NCBI GenBank assembly: GCA_903844155.1
Contig: CAIMSU010000198.1
Span: 1-42,141, forward strand
Length of the DNA stretch: 42,141 nt
Reading direction: 5' to 3'
Source: an uncultured Pseudomonadota bacterium
GTDB taxonomy: Bacteria > Myxococcota_A > UBA796 > SXON01
The number at the start of each line of letters is the position of its first letter. Position 1 is the stretch's first letter. A model generated the notes under the pieces. The model was given only the letters and a program-made list of their open reading frames with translations. It was not told where the DNA came from and ran no database searches. The position numbers and the translations under genes were made by a program. Shown in pieces: positions 30,930-42,141 of the stretch.

Positions 30930-33900
30930 CTACGCCAGCTTCACGGCGTCTGCCCGACCGAACAGCCCGCGCAACCCCTCGACGAGCTTGGGGGTCGCGC
31001 GCACCCGATGGCCTTCGCCAAGCCGGAGCGTCGCGGTGTAGGTCCCGTCGTCCACCGCCAGCGCCGTCTCGCAATTTCCCGGGTTTGCGGCGATCAGCTC
31101 GACCAGGCGGGTGTAGTTGTCACCCTCCAGCTCATCCGCCCGCACGTGGATCTGCACCGCGTGCGTGCGGTGCTCGCGCAGGTCCTCCATGAGCATGGCC
31201 GTCTCGGCGAGCATCTGGATCGCGTCTCCCTTCCGCTCCAGCTTTCCCGTCACCAGCAAGGGTTTTCCAGCCTCCAACGCTGATTGACACGCCGTCAGCG
31301 GCTTCGAGAAGAACACAGCCTCGACCGTCCCCTGCTCGTCCTCCAGCGTCGCGAACGCCATCTTGTCGCCCTTCTTGGTCTTGATGATGCGCAGCGCGGC
31401 GACCACACCGCACACCTTCGCATCCCCCGTAGTGTCGTCCCGCCGCCGCTGGCCCCCGGACTCCGCCATCGGCAGCCGGTCGAGCTCCGACGTCGGCGTT
31501 GCCCACTTCGCCGCCTCCTCCGCGAACGCCTGCACCGGGTGCCCGGTCAGGAACAGCCCCAGCACCTCCTTTTCGTTCTTCATCCGCTCGCTCACCGGCC
31601 ACTCGCCGATGGCCGGCAGCCGGAACGTGGGCGGGAGCACCTTCGCGCCAAAAAGCCCGACCTGCGACGAATTCTTCCGCTCCTGCACCTCCTGCGCAGC
31701 AGCCATCGCGTCCTCCGCGGATGCCCACATCCGCGCCCGCGGCTCGCCGAGCGAGTCCAGCGCACCGGACTTGATCAGCGCCTCCAGCACCTTCTTGTTG
31801 CACCGCTTCCAGTCGAGCCGGCAGAGCAGGTCGAAGTAGTCCCGGAACGGCCCATCCTGCCGGGCCTCGATCATGGCGACGATCGCGTTGTGACCGATGC
31901 CCTTGAGCGCGGCGAGGCCATAACGGATCGAGCGGCGATCGCTGCGCGGCACATCAAAATCCCGCACCGACGCCTGGATGTCCGGCGGCAGGATCTTCAG
32001 CCCCGCCCGCTTGCAATCCCCAAGGTAGATCAAAATCTTGTCGCTGTCCCCCGCGTCGATCGACATCAACGCGGCCATGTACTCGGCCCGGTGATGCGCC
32101 TTGAGCCACGCGGTCTGGTAGGCGATGTAGCCGTAGGCCGCCGAGTGCGACTTGTTGAAGCCATATTCGGCGAACTTCGCCAGCAGATCGAAGAGGTCGC
32201 TCGCCTTCTGCTCATCGTGGGCCCGGGCGACCGCGCCTGACACGAACCGGCCCTTTTGCTTGGCCATCTCGTTCGCGTCCTTCTTCCCCATCGCGCGGCG
32301 CAAAAGGTCCGCTTCTCCAAGCGAATACCCAGCGAGCACCTGGGCCACCTGCATGACCTGCTCCTGGTAGACGATCGTGCCGTAGGTGCTGCCAAGGATC
32401 CCGGCCAGCTCCGCGAACGGGTAGGTGACCTCCTTCCGCCCATGTTTTCGGTCGATGAAGTCGTCCACCATGCCCGAGGAGAGCGGGCCGGGGCGGTACA
32501 GGGCGACGAGGGCGACGAGATCGTCGATGCAGCTTGGGCGCAGGCGCGTAAGGAGCTCGCGCATCCCCGACGACTCGACCTGGAAGACACCGAGGCCGTC
32601 GCCACGTTGCAGCAATTGCCAGGTGGGCTCGTCCTCGACGGGGATGTTGCCGACGTCGATGCGCTCGCCGGTGTTTCGCTCCACCATCGCCGCCGCGTCC
32701 CGGATCTGGTCCAGCGTCTTCAGGCCCAGGAAGTCGAACTTGATGAGGCCGATGCTCTCGGCCGACTTCATGTCGTACTGGACGACCGGACCGCCTTCGG
32801 GCCCATCGCGGTACAGCGGCGTGAGGGTGACCAGTGGCCGATCCGCGACGACAACGCCGGCCGCGTGCACACCTGTCTGCCGGGTGATGCCCTCGATCCC
32901 GCGCGCAAGCTCCACCACGCGGCGCACCCGCGGGTCGATCCGGCACAATTCGACGAGCCGGGGCTCCTCCTTGAGGCTCTCCTCGATCGTGATGTTGAGC
33001 TTGTTGGGGATGAGCTTGGTGATGTGGTCGCTCTCGGTGAACGAGAGGTCGCAGACCCGCGCCACGTCCTTCAGCGCGGCCTTGGTCTGCAGCTTGCCGT
33101 AGGTGATGATCTGCGCGACGACGTCGCCGCCGTACTTCTCGCGCACGTGCTCGATCACCTCCTCGCGCCGATCCTGGGCGAAGTCGACGTCGATGTCCGG
33201 CATGCTGATGCGCTCCGGGTTCAGGAAGCGCTCGAAGAGCAGGACGTACCGCAACGGGTCGATGTCGGTGATGCGCATCGACCACGTGACCAACGACCCC
33301 GCCGCCGATCCTCGGCCTGGACCGACCGGAATCCCGCGATCCTTCGCCCAGTTGATGAACTCCGCGACGATCAGCAGATACGCCGCGAACCCCATCTTGA
33401 GGATCAACCCGAGCTCGCTCTCCAGTCGCTCATGGTAGTCGCCGTGCTTCTCGGCCGGGATCCCCTTCAGTCTAAGCTCAAGCCCCCGGCGGGCGTACCA
33501 GAAGAAGTAGCCGTTGAGGTTGCCGGCGCCGCTCGGGCGTTCTGGCGCGAGCGTTGGCATCCCGTAGTCGCGCGGCGGCGGGAAGGCGTCGTAGAAGAAC
33601 GCCCAGTTCCGGTCGGTGTCCGCCTCTTTCTCCGCGTCTGGCGGGGTGGAGCTCGGAAAATAGTAGGTGCTCGTGTTGAACTTGAAGTGTGCCCGCTCCG
33701 CGATCGTGCCGGACCGGTCGACGGCATCGAGATCCCCAGCGAACATCTCCCGCATCTGCGCTTCGGACTTCAGAAAGAGCTGATCGGTGCTCGGACGCGC
33801 TCGCTTCGGGTCGTTCATCGACGTGCCCGACGCGATGCAATTCAGCACGTCGAGCATCACGGCGTCGGCGGGCTCGACGTACCGGACGTCGTTGGTGACG

Positions 33901-34487
33901 ACCGTTTGCAGGCCAACCGCCGCCGCGGTCGCCCGCACCTCGGCAAGATAGTCCTCAACGCCCTCCAGCCCGGGGTCGGAGAGCTCACAGTACAGCCGCT
34001 CCGGGCCGAACAACTCGGCCAGCGGCGCAAGACGCTCGAGATTGGACTCCCGCTGCCCCTTGCGGATCGGGCCGAGCGGCCCCGCCGTGAGCGCGATCAG
34101 GCCTTCGTGGTGCTTGCGCAGGAGATCAGGGTCGATCCGGGGCCGGAAGTAGATCCCGTCGAAGATCGCGCGGGTGACGAGCGCGCAGAGGTTTTCGTAC
34201 CCGCGCTGGTCCTCCACGAGCAGCACCAACTGCCAGGCGCCCTGCAGCCCACCCGCGCGGTTCCCAATGCCCCGCGGATCGACCCAGATCTCCGCGCCGA
34301 ACACCGGCGTGACCTCGCTCCCCTTGCAGTTCTTGTAGAAATCGACGGCGCCGTAGAGGTTGCACGTGTCGGTCAGCGCGAGGTGACGCATGCCGAGCGC
34401 CCGCGCGCCCGCGACCAGCTCCTTCGGCGTTGGAACGCCGTTGAGGAGGCTGTACTGGGAATGGACGTGCAGGTGCGCGAAGGCCAT
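30930..34487 (-). CDS. dnaE: DNA polymerase III alpha subunit
   Basis: At 1185 residues this is full length for the replicative C-family polymerase. I start at the ATG at 34487 so that the protein opens with the PHP domain sequence AFAHLHVHSQYSLLNG; the 13 extra codons upstream look non-coding. The polymerase core is intact: GPGRGSAAGSLVTW and the palm PDIDVDFAQDRR around residues 430-440, GVFQVESSGMRELL, YQEQVMQVAQVLAGY and FNKSHSAAYGYIAYQTAWLK. An OB-fold (CGVVAALRIIKTKKGDKMAFATLED) and a C-terminal region follow. The PHP metal site appears degenerate: TDTCN replaces the usual TDHGN, so no PHP-dependent proofreading is expected. The gene is divergent from the YD-like gene. Confidence 0.98.
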   Translation of the reverse strand: MAFAHLHVHSQYSLLNGVPTPKELVAGARALGMRHLALTDTCNLYGAVDFYKNCKGSEVTPVFGAEIWVDPRGIGNRAGGLQGAWQLVLLVEDQRGYENLCALVTRAIFDGIYFRPRIDPDLLRKHHEGLIALTAGPLGPIRKGQRESNLERLAPLAELFGPERLYCELSDPGLEGVEDYLAEVRATAAAVGLQTVVTNDVRYVEPADAVMLDVLNCIASGTSMNDPKRARPSTDQLFLKSEAQMREMFAGDLDAVDRSGTIAERAHFKFNTSTYYFPSSTPPDAEKEADTDRNWAFFYDAFPPPRDYGMPTLAPERPSGAGNLNGYFFWYARRGLELRLKGIPAEKHGDYHERLESELGLILKMGFAAYLLIVAEFINWAKDRGIPVGPGRGSAAGSLVTWSMRITDIDPLRYVLLFERFLNPERISMPDIDVDFAQDRREEVIEHVREKYGGDVVAQIITYGKLQTKAALKDVARVCDLSFTESDHITKLIPNKLNITIEESLKEEPRLVELCRIDPRVRRVVELARGIEGITRQTGVHAAGVVVADRPLVTLTPLYRDGPEGGPVVQYDMKSAESIGLIKFDFLGLKTLDQIRDAAAMVERNTGERIDVGNIPVEDEPTWQLLQRGDGLGVFQVESSGMRELLTRLRPSCIDDLVALVALYRPGPLSSGMVDDFIDRKHGRKEVTYPFAELAGILGSTYGTIVYQEQVMQVAQVLAGYSLGEADLLRRAMGKKDANEMAKQKGRFVSGAVARAHDEQKASDLFDLLAKFAEYGFNKSHSAAYGYIAYQTAWLKAHHRAEYMAALMSIDAGDSDKILIYLGDCKRAGLKILPPDIQASVRDFDVPRSDRRSIRYGLAALKGIGHNAIVAMIEARQDGPFRDYFDLLCRLDWKRCNKKVLEALIKSGALDSLGEPRARMWASAEDAMAAAQEVQERKNSSQVGLFGAKVLPPTFRLPAIGEWPVSERMKNEKEVLGLFLTGHPVQAFAEEAAKWATPTSELDRLPMAESGGQRRRDDTTGDAKVCGVVAALRIIKTKKGDKMAFATLEDEQGTVEAVFFSKPLTACQSALEAGKPLLVTGKLERKGDAIQMLAETAMLMEDLREHRTHAVQIHVRADELEGDNYTRLVELIAANPGNCETALAVDDGTYTATLRLGEGHRVRATPKLVEGLRGLFGRADAVKLA

Positions 34488-34520
34488 ACGGAGGGCTAAT
34501 CGGACGCCGTGTGGCGGGTA

Positions 34521-34535
34521 GGACAAATTCTGTCC
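34521..34535. promoter_or_regulatory. possible operator dyad GGACA-N5-TGTCC
   Basis: Perfect 5-bp arms around AATTC lie in the 74-base divergent gap between dnaE and the YD-like gene at 34562. Its position allows it to act on either promoter, but no regulator can be assigned. Confidence 0.3.
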
Positions 34536-34561
34536 GGCCTGGTGTCTGATACCATCCCACG

Positions 34562-35317
34562 ATGCTCGTCCTGCCTGCGACCTACGCCCTCTGGAACCAG
34601 ATGGCCAACTGCACGGCGCGCATGGAGTTCCGGACAGACCCGGCCGGGCCCGCCGTCTCCGAGTGGGACTACCGGTACGACGATGACGGCGACCTCCGCT
34701 GGGCGCAAATGCAGGATCCCTCCGGTCATGTGAACATGCGCCTCGCGTTTGAGTACCGAAGCCCGGGCGAGCTGTCCCAGGTCCTGACCAACCCCGGCAA
34801 GGACGGGCGGGGCGGCGCCGAGACGGACTACATCTGGCAGGACGGTGACCCGGTGCTGGCGTGGTCCGAATCCGCCGAACGGGCGGGCGCGCTGTCAGTC
34901 ACCCGCACGTGGTGGGCGGAAGGCGCGCGCGTGGAGTCAGCGACCGACTCGAATTGCGACGGCCGCGCCGACAGCTTTGAGACCTTCTGGACCGACGCCT
35001 CGCCGTTCGGCCTCGAGCGGGAGCTGGACGGCCTGGACGCAGACAGCGCCTACCAGGAGCGGTTCTCCTACGACGAGTTGGGGCGTCTGGTTCGCTCGGA
35101 GCTCTCCCGGGACGGAACGGGCTCGGTCGACCGGACCGTCTGGCGCGGGTACGACGATGCAGGCCGGATCCTCCTGAAGTCCGCCGACAATGACGGCGAC
35201 GGGGTCGCCGACACCGAGGCGTCGTGGGCGTGGTGGTGCCCTGGCGACCAGCGCCTCGCCCGCGCCTCCCGGACAGCGCCGGGCCCCGTTGCGCTGACGC
35301 AGGCCGCCACGCCCTGA
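34562..35317 (+). CDS. YD-repeat-like protein with calcium-loop motifs
   Basis: The 251-residue protein contains YD-type strands, WDYRYDDDGDLRWAQM, FSYDELGRLVRSELSRD and GYDDAGRILLKSADNDGDGV, resembling the tyrosine/aspartate repeats of RHS/YD surface proteins. It also has aspartate-rich loops (DSNCDGRADSF, DNDGDGVADTE). It is far shorter than an RHS toxin and shows no toxin tip or shell domain. The start has no classical signal sequence; the hydrophobic MLVLPATYALWNQMANC is a possible atypical lipoprotein leader but is weak. Export and function are uncertain. The next gene follows in the same direction after 73 bases. Confidence 0.65.
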   Translation: MLVLPATYALWNQMANCTARMEFRTDPAGPAVSEWDYRYDDDGDLRWAQMQDPSGHVNMRLAFEYRSPGELSQVLTNPGKDGRGGAETDYIWQDGDPVLAWSESAERAGALSVTRTWWAEGARVESATDSNCDGRADSFETFWTDASPFGLERELDGLDADSAYQERFSYDELGRLVRSELSRDGTGSVDRTVWRGYDDAGRILLKSADNDGDGVADTEASWAWWCPGDQRLARASRTAPGPVALTQAATP

Positions 35318-35355
35318 AAGGGCGCCACACCCCGAGACTCGCGGACCAACCCCCT

Positions 35356-35379
35356 TCCGGTTACCCGCCGCGAACCGGA
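35356..35379. promoter_or_regulatory. hairpin upstream of the large MopE lipoprotein start
   Basis: TCCGGTT and AACCGGA form a 7-bp stem around a 10-base loop, ending 11 bases before the ATG at 35391. It may modulate translation or be a terminator for the upstream gene, but it has no T-tract. Confidence 0.35.
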
Positions 35380-35390
35380 GCGAACCCGCC

Positions 35391-38858
<3,468 letters not shown>

Positions 38859-39205
38859 TCCCTGGCGAGCCGATCCCAGCTTGGATTCGCCAAAAGGGCT
38901 CGCGGTGACGCAGTGAGCCCGTGGGCCGACAGTCCAGAATTTTCGCCCTCCGCGGACCGAGTCAGCGCGCTGTTCGCCACCGCACCACGGCTCGGCTGGA
39001 CGCCGGTTCCGGCTAGCCTGGTGCTCCAAAACGGGAGCCCATCGCCGGCCGTGTACCTGCGCAGGTTCCGGCGAGCGCGACTGCTGCTGGCCGCGTCGAA
39101 GGCACGCCTCGTGCGGGGCACGAAGTCGCGCCTTCGACTTGGCCAGCCGAGGAGGGTGAGGCCGGGATCGGCCTCGATCGCGAGCATCAGGGCAGACGCC
39201 TTTGT

Positions 39206-39235
39206 TTGACCCGGACGCTGCCCATGAGGTATGCT
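39206..39235 (+). promoter_or_regulatory. sigma-70-like promoter candidate
   Basis: TTGACC (39206-39211) and TATGCT (39230-39235) are separated by 18 bases, five and four of six consensus positions. It lies upstream of the lipoprotein gene at 39363, leaving a leader of about 120 bases. Confidence 0.45.
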
Positions 39236-39353
39236 CGAATCGAGGTGTACCGTGCGGGCCGATGATGCAGCGAGGACGCAAGCCGGGAACCCAAGGAACG
39301 ACCGGGCGACCCAAGCATGTGAGGCAGGCAAACGTCGCACGGTCGCCTTGCGC

Positions 39354-39360
39354 GGAGGGG
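39354..39360 (+). promoter_or_regulatory. ribosome binding site deciding the 39363 start
   Basis: GGAGGGG ends two bases before the ATG at 39363, at normal distance for its GGAGG core. It favours this ATG over the in-frame upstream TTG codons that would extend the protein. Confidence 0.65.
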
Positions 39361-39362
39361 GC

Positions 39363-41111
39363 ATGATCCTCGCGCTGCTCCAGATCGCCGGCTGCGGCCC
39401 TCGAACGCCCGCGGACTACGAGGCCTTTGCCCGCGATGCGTCGCCCACCGCGCTCGCCGACCAGTGGCGCGGCGCCGGGGATGATCGCCGTCACGCCATG
39501 GTTGCGGGCCTCCTCGCCGCCGGCAATGGTTCCGCGATCACTTTTCTCATCGACCGCGCCATCGACGAGCCCAACTCTCCGGCAAACCTCGTCACGGCGA
39601 TCGACAAGCCTACCCTGGCAAGCGCGCTCGTCGCGGACCTCCCCGATGCGGATGAGGCCAAAGACGGCGCGCTCCTGGGGCTGCTGGGCACCTGTTGCCA
39701 GCCCGATCTGATCGGCGTCATCGGCATACGAACGGCCGCGGTGCTGGCGCTGGCGAAGTCGCCCGGTGCCAATCTGGGCGCGGCCAACGCCGGGCTTGCG
39801 CGCGCGGTAGCCCACGTCGATGCCACGGCCGAGAAACCGGCGTTGGAGGGTCTGGCGGCCCAGGTCGTGACGGGCCTCACCGATCCGACGGTCGTCAACG
39901 GCGGCGGCTGCGCGCTCGTTGGCGTTTTCGCCGCGAGCCCCGCACCTGCCGTCCAAACTGCCTTCAGAGCCGGATTACCAAGATTTGCAGCCGAGTGTCT
40001 CGCAGGAGGGATGGAGACCACGCCCCTGCTCGCATTTTTGAACGGGGCCGACCCGATCGTGAGCCCGACACTCCATGGCCGCATCGCGCAGGTCCGCGAC
40101 CTGGCACAGGCCGCCGACGCGGCCGACGCTGGGGTCGCTGTGAATGATGACTCGGCGGCCGAGGCCGAGATCGCCACGAGCCGAAGCAACCTCCAACAGG
40201 AACGATCAAACCTGTGGGCCAGGATCCGGCTCGGAGGCGCCTACCAGTACTCCGGATGGATGGTCGCGGAGCTCGGCGAAAATGCCTATGAAGTCGCCAG
40301 GTTGACCTACGTCGACTACCTCGGCGAGGTCCCGAGCTCCGATCACTTGCTGCTGCGCACCACGTCAACGTCGTTCACCACTACCGGGCGCTTTCAGCTT
40401 TGGGTGCAGCCGGGCGCGAGCCAGACCGTCACGCTCCAAAACGGCTTCGTCTCGCAGTGGTCGGTGATCGAGGAGCAGGCCGACATTCCGGCGTCCATGG
40501 AGCAGATCGCCGCGGACGCGGAGGCGCTGCGCTCGAGTGAGGCGGCGCTGCAGGAGCAGCGCTCTCGCGCCGCCGGCGCTCGTGCGGAAGCCTCACGCCG
40601 CCACTACGCATTGAGCGAAGGCATCGCGGCACTGGTGCGAGATTTCGCAGGCGATTCGCTGCCCGCCGAGGCCCCCGCCGCAGCTGCGGACCCGGTCGCA
40701 CTGGCCCCGACCGCGACGGCGTCGGCGCTGGCCCCCGCCGCCCTACGCGACCAGGCCCCGCCCGCGCCACACCCGCAGTCGGTGCAGCAGCGGGCCCCGG
40801 ACCCGGCTCCCGCGGGCCCAACCCTGGTCCACAAGGCGTCGCGCAGCTCCGTCGGCCTCGGCGAGAGCATCGTCGTGGCGGCGCAGCTCACAGGCGGCTT
40901 GGCGCCGTGCGTCGTGCGCGTGCACTACCGCCTCGATGAAGAGTGGGCGGCGCGGATGATGACCGATGATCACGCCGGGGGCCTCTCCGCCACCCTTATG
41001 GTCAAGGACGGGATGGGCGATTCGCTCGCCTACTACATCGACGCCCAATGTCAGAACGGCACCACAACCGACGGCACCCGCAAGGCGCCACACTCCAGGA
41101 AGATCCTTTGA
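39363..41111 (+). CDS. lipoprotein with a helical repeat-like N-terminal region and an Ig-like C-terminal domain
   Basis: The ATG at 39363 gives 582 residues. A very short lipoprotein leader, MILALLQIAGC (Cys11), opens the protein. Residues about 20-290 are helical with a HEAT-like rhythm (Ala/Leu-rich pairs), then a beta-rich segment (about 300-400), a coiled-coil-like stretch (about 410-460), and a Pro/Ala linker (about 470-515). The C-terminal domain (about 525-582) has VRVHYRLDEEW and LAYYIDAQCQNGTT, a beta-sandwich pattern common at the ends of myxobacterial PEGA-type envelope proteins. No family can be named for the whole. The next gene starts inside the stop (TTGA), so the two are likely partners. 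Confidence 0.75.
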   Translation: MILALLQIAGCGPRTPADYEAFARDASPTALADQWRGAGDDRRHAMVAGLLAAGNGSAITFLIDRAIDEPNSPANLVTAIDKPTLASALVADLPDADEAKDGALLGLLGTCCQPDLIGVIGIRTAAVLALAKSPGANLGAANAGLARAVAHVDATAEKPALEGLAAQVVTGLTDPTVVNGGGCALVGVFAASPAPAVQTAFRAGLPRFAAECLAGGMETTPLLAFLNGADPIVSPTLHGRIAQVRDLAQAADAADAGVAVNDDSAAEAEIATSRSNLQQERSNLWARIRLGGAYQYSGWMVAELGENAYEVARLTYVDYLGEVPSSDHLLLRTTSTSFTTTGRFQLWVQPGASQTVTLQNGFVSQWSVIEEQADIPASMEQIAADAEALRSSEAALQEQRSRAAGARAEASRRHYALSEGIAALVRDFAGDSLPAEAPAAAADPVALAPTATASALAPAALRDQAPPAPHPQSVQQRAPDPAPAGPTLVHKASRSSVGLGESIVVAAQLTGGLAPCVVRVHYRLDEEWAARMMTDDHAGGLSATLMVKDGMGDSLAYYIDAQCQNGTTTDGTRKAPHSRKIL

Positions 41112-41911
41112 TCCAAGCACCACTTGCCCTCGCACTCATCGCGGCACTGCGCATGGGACCCGGCGTCGCCCATGCGGAAGATGCCGCGCTGGATCCCTAC
41201 GAGACGCGGCTGGACGATCTGGTCGGCGCCATCGATCAGGCGGATGACGACGAGAAAACGGACCCGCGCGCCGCACACGCCGCCCGCGCGGCGGCGATGG
41301 CGGGGCTCACCGAGCTCGACCTGGAGCTCCGTGCGCTGGTGACGACCGCGGACGTGGCACCGCTCCGGGCCAAGGTCCTGTTGGAGATGGGAACCGTCGC
41401 GTGCGCGCACGGCGATCTTCTGGCCGGCAACCGGGACTTGTTGGCCGCAGAGGGGATGGACGCCAATCCTGAGCGCGACGCTCGGATCGCCCGGGTTCTG
41501 GATGGCTGCCGCCCGCCGCTGCTACCCCCCGTTGAAACGCCAGAGCCAACCGAGCGCTACGACGACGCCCCCGAGGAGGAAGTACCCCGCGAGCCCGCGC
41601 AGCGCAGGAGCTACTCCGAGCCCACGGAAGAAGAAGAAGCACCACGGCACCGCTCATCCCATGCCCGACCCCTACCCGGGTCCGCCGCCGGAGGCCTGGT
41701 GCTCGGGATCCTGGGCGGCGCGGCAATCGCGGGAACCTACTATGTCTACCGGACGACACCGCAGATGACGAGCGACGAATGGACCAGCCTGAAGGTCGGA
41801 AACGCCGTCGGATGGCTCGTCGTCGGGGTCGGCGGCATCCTGGTGGTCGCCGGCGAAGCCCACCACGGGCTCGCCGTTCATCCTGCGTTCTACCTTGTCC
41901 CCGGAGTCTGA
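41108..41911 (+). CDS. exported protein with two C-terminal membrane helices, partner of the 39363 lipoprotein
   Basis: Read from the TTG overlapping the preceding stop, the protein has 267 residues and a signal peptide ending GVAHAED (about 23). A helical Ala/Asp-rich domain (about 25-140) with a Cys pair is followed by a Glu/Pro/Arg-rich linker (about 145-190). Two hydrophobic helices (about 195-218 and 232-252) come close to the C-terminus. The frame is open 20 codons further upstream but that part overlaps the previous gene. No family was recognised. Coupled translation suggests it works with the lipoprotein at 39363. Confidence 0.7.
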   Translation: MIQAPLALALIAALRMGPGVAHAEDAALDPYETRLDDLVGAIDQADDDEKTDPRAAHAARAAAMAGLTELDLELRALVTTADVAPLRAKVLLEMGTVACAHGDLLAGNRDLLAAEGMDANPERDARIARVLDGCRPPLLPPVETPEPTERYDDAPEEEVPREPAQRRSYSEPTEEEEAPRHRSSHARPLPGSAAGGLVLGILGGAAIAGTYYVYRTTPQMTSDEWTSLKVGNAVGWLVVGVGGILVVAGEAHHGLAVHPAFYLVPGV

Positions 41912-42011
41912 CCCCGCCCTATTCGTTCCAGTCCCGCCCAAGCGCCGTGGCAGCCTGACAGACACGTCGTTGTATAGGCACGTCGCCGCGACACACGCGC
42001 TCGCGGCCTGA

Positions 42012-42141
42012 ATGGGCCTGTTCGAAGCAAACCACCCCCTTTCCCCCGCCCGTCGGAGGCCGTTGCGTTGGGTCGTGTCGCCGGGTTTACGCGGTGCTCG
42101 CTCGCGGGAGCGGGCGCAGTTGACCGAGCCGGTTCCAGAGC
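42012..42141 (+). CDS. possible start of an ORF running off the window
   Basis: From the ATG at 42012 a frame remains open to the right edge. A GGAGG sequence at 42055-42059 could instead serve an in-frame TTG at 42063 or GTG at 42075. The region is short, Arg-rich and could be non-coding. The 41912-42011 part shows no recognisable feature. Confidence 0.25.
   Translation, partial: MGLFEANHPLSPARRRPLRWVVSPGLRGARSRERAQLTEPVPE

Larger units (their letters stand above)
38859..39362. other. 504-base gap with no recognised gene
   Basis: No frame on either strand gives a convincing protein. Several frames are open because of high GC, for example minus-strand reads rich in Arg, Ser and Pro. The last part holds the candidate promoter at 39206-39235. 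It could be the remains of a decayed gene or a small-RNA locus; nothing further can be supported. Confidence 0.5.

Noticed and set aside
32256-34499. A 747-codon plus-strand open frame.
   Set aside because: It is antisense to dnaE, which is unmistakable, and has no recognisable domain.
38913-39209. A 98-codon plus-strand frame in the gap at 38859-39362.
   Set aside because: It is Arg/Ser-rich without a start signal or similarity that I can recognise, and competing frames on the other strand look equally non-coding.
42110-42141. A GGTTCC sequence resembling a tRNA T-loop near the right edge.
   Set aside because: No anticodon arm or paired acceptor stem could be found upstream, and the sequence is cut by the window end.

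Overview
The window is about 42 kb of very GC-rich DNA with dense gene packing. Many secreted or surface lipoproteins carry MopE-type metal-binding repeats (CDGxDxDCDG), FG-GAP loops and beta-helix regions, several with Asp/Ser/Thr-rich linkers behind the lipobox. A Gram-negative envelope is shown by a TonB-dependent receptor, a DsbD, lipoproteins and a caspase fused to a predicted beta-barrel. Together this suggests an uncultured member of the Myxococcota or related former Deltaproteobacteria. That placement is inference from gene style; no rRNA or tRNA gene was recognised to test it.

Layout. 1-745: a hexanucleotide array at the left edge, an FG-GAP remnant and a small antitoxin-like gene. 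746-2008: MopE/beta-helix lipoprotein. 2042-2718 (minus): a small exported protein and a cytochrome c'-like protein. 2789-7064 (plus): an operon of a membrane-anchored unknown and two alkaline-phosphatase-superfamily proteins (sulfatase-like and phosphodiesterase-like), joined by 4-base overlaps. 7044-8633 (minus): TusA-like protein and a membrane adenylate cyclase. 8689-12834: exported unknown, FAD oxidoreductase, amidase. 12824-15294 (minus): GAF protein followed by a GT-C type membrane protein. 15403-20524 (plus): IPT/TIG lipoprotein, Oar-like TonB receptor, MopE/FG-GAP lipoprotein, all with 4-base overlaps. 20544-22853 (minus): DsbD with a doubled N-terminal domain. 22930-24087 (minus): unusual helix-turn-helix protein, divergent from an exported jelly-roll-like protein (24222-25736). 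25788-29873 (plus): ECF sigma factor with a C-terminal membrane helix, a membrane protein with a DUF4384-like domain, an exported caspase with a beta-barrel, and a lipoprotein. 29930-34487: GHMP kinase, and DnaE on the minus strand. 34562-38858: YD-like protein and a large lipoprotein with eight MopE repeats. 39363-41911: lipoprotein plus membrane protein pair. A possible partial ORF runs off the right edge.

The most interesting unit is the sigma/DUF4384-like/caspase-barrel/lipoprotein operon. It looks like an envelope-located proteolytic or stress-signalling system whose sigma factor may itself be membrane tethered. Its second gene also contains three in-frame copies of a palindromic 37-bp element at an exact 51-bp period. 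The second is the TIG-lipoprotein/TonB-receptor/MopE-FG-GAP-lipoprotein operon, whose last gene carries an 11-G tract that could make it phase variable. Recurring themes are 4-base stop/start overlaps using ATGA, GTGA or TTGA, and extremely short lipoprotein signal peptides.
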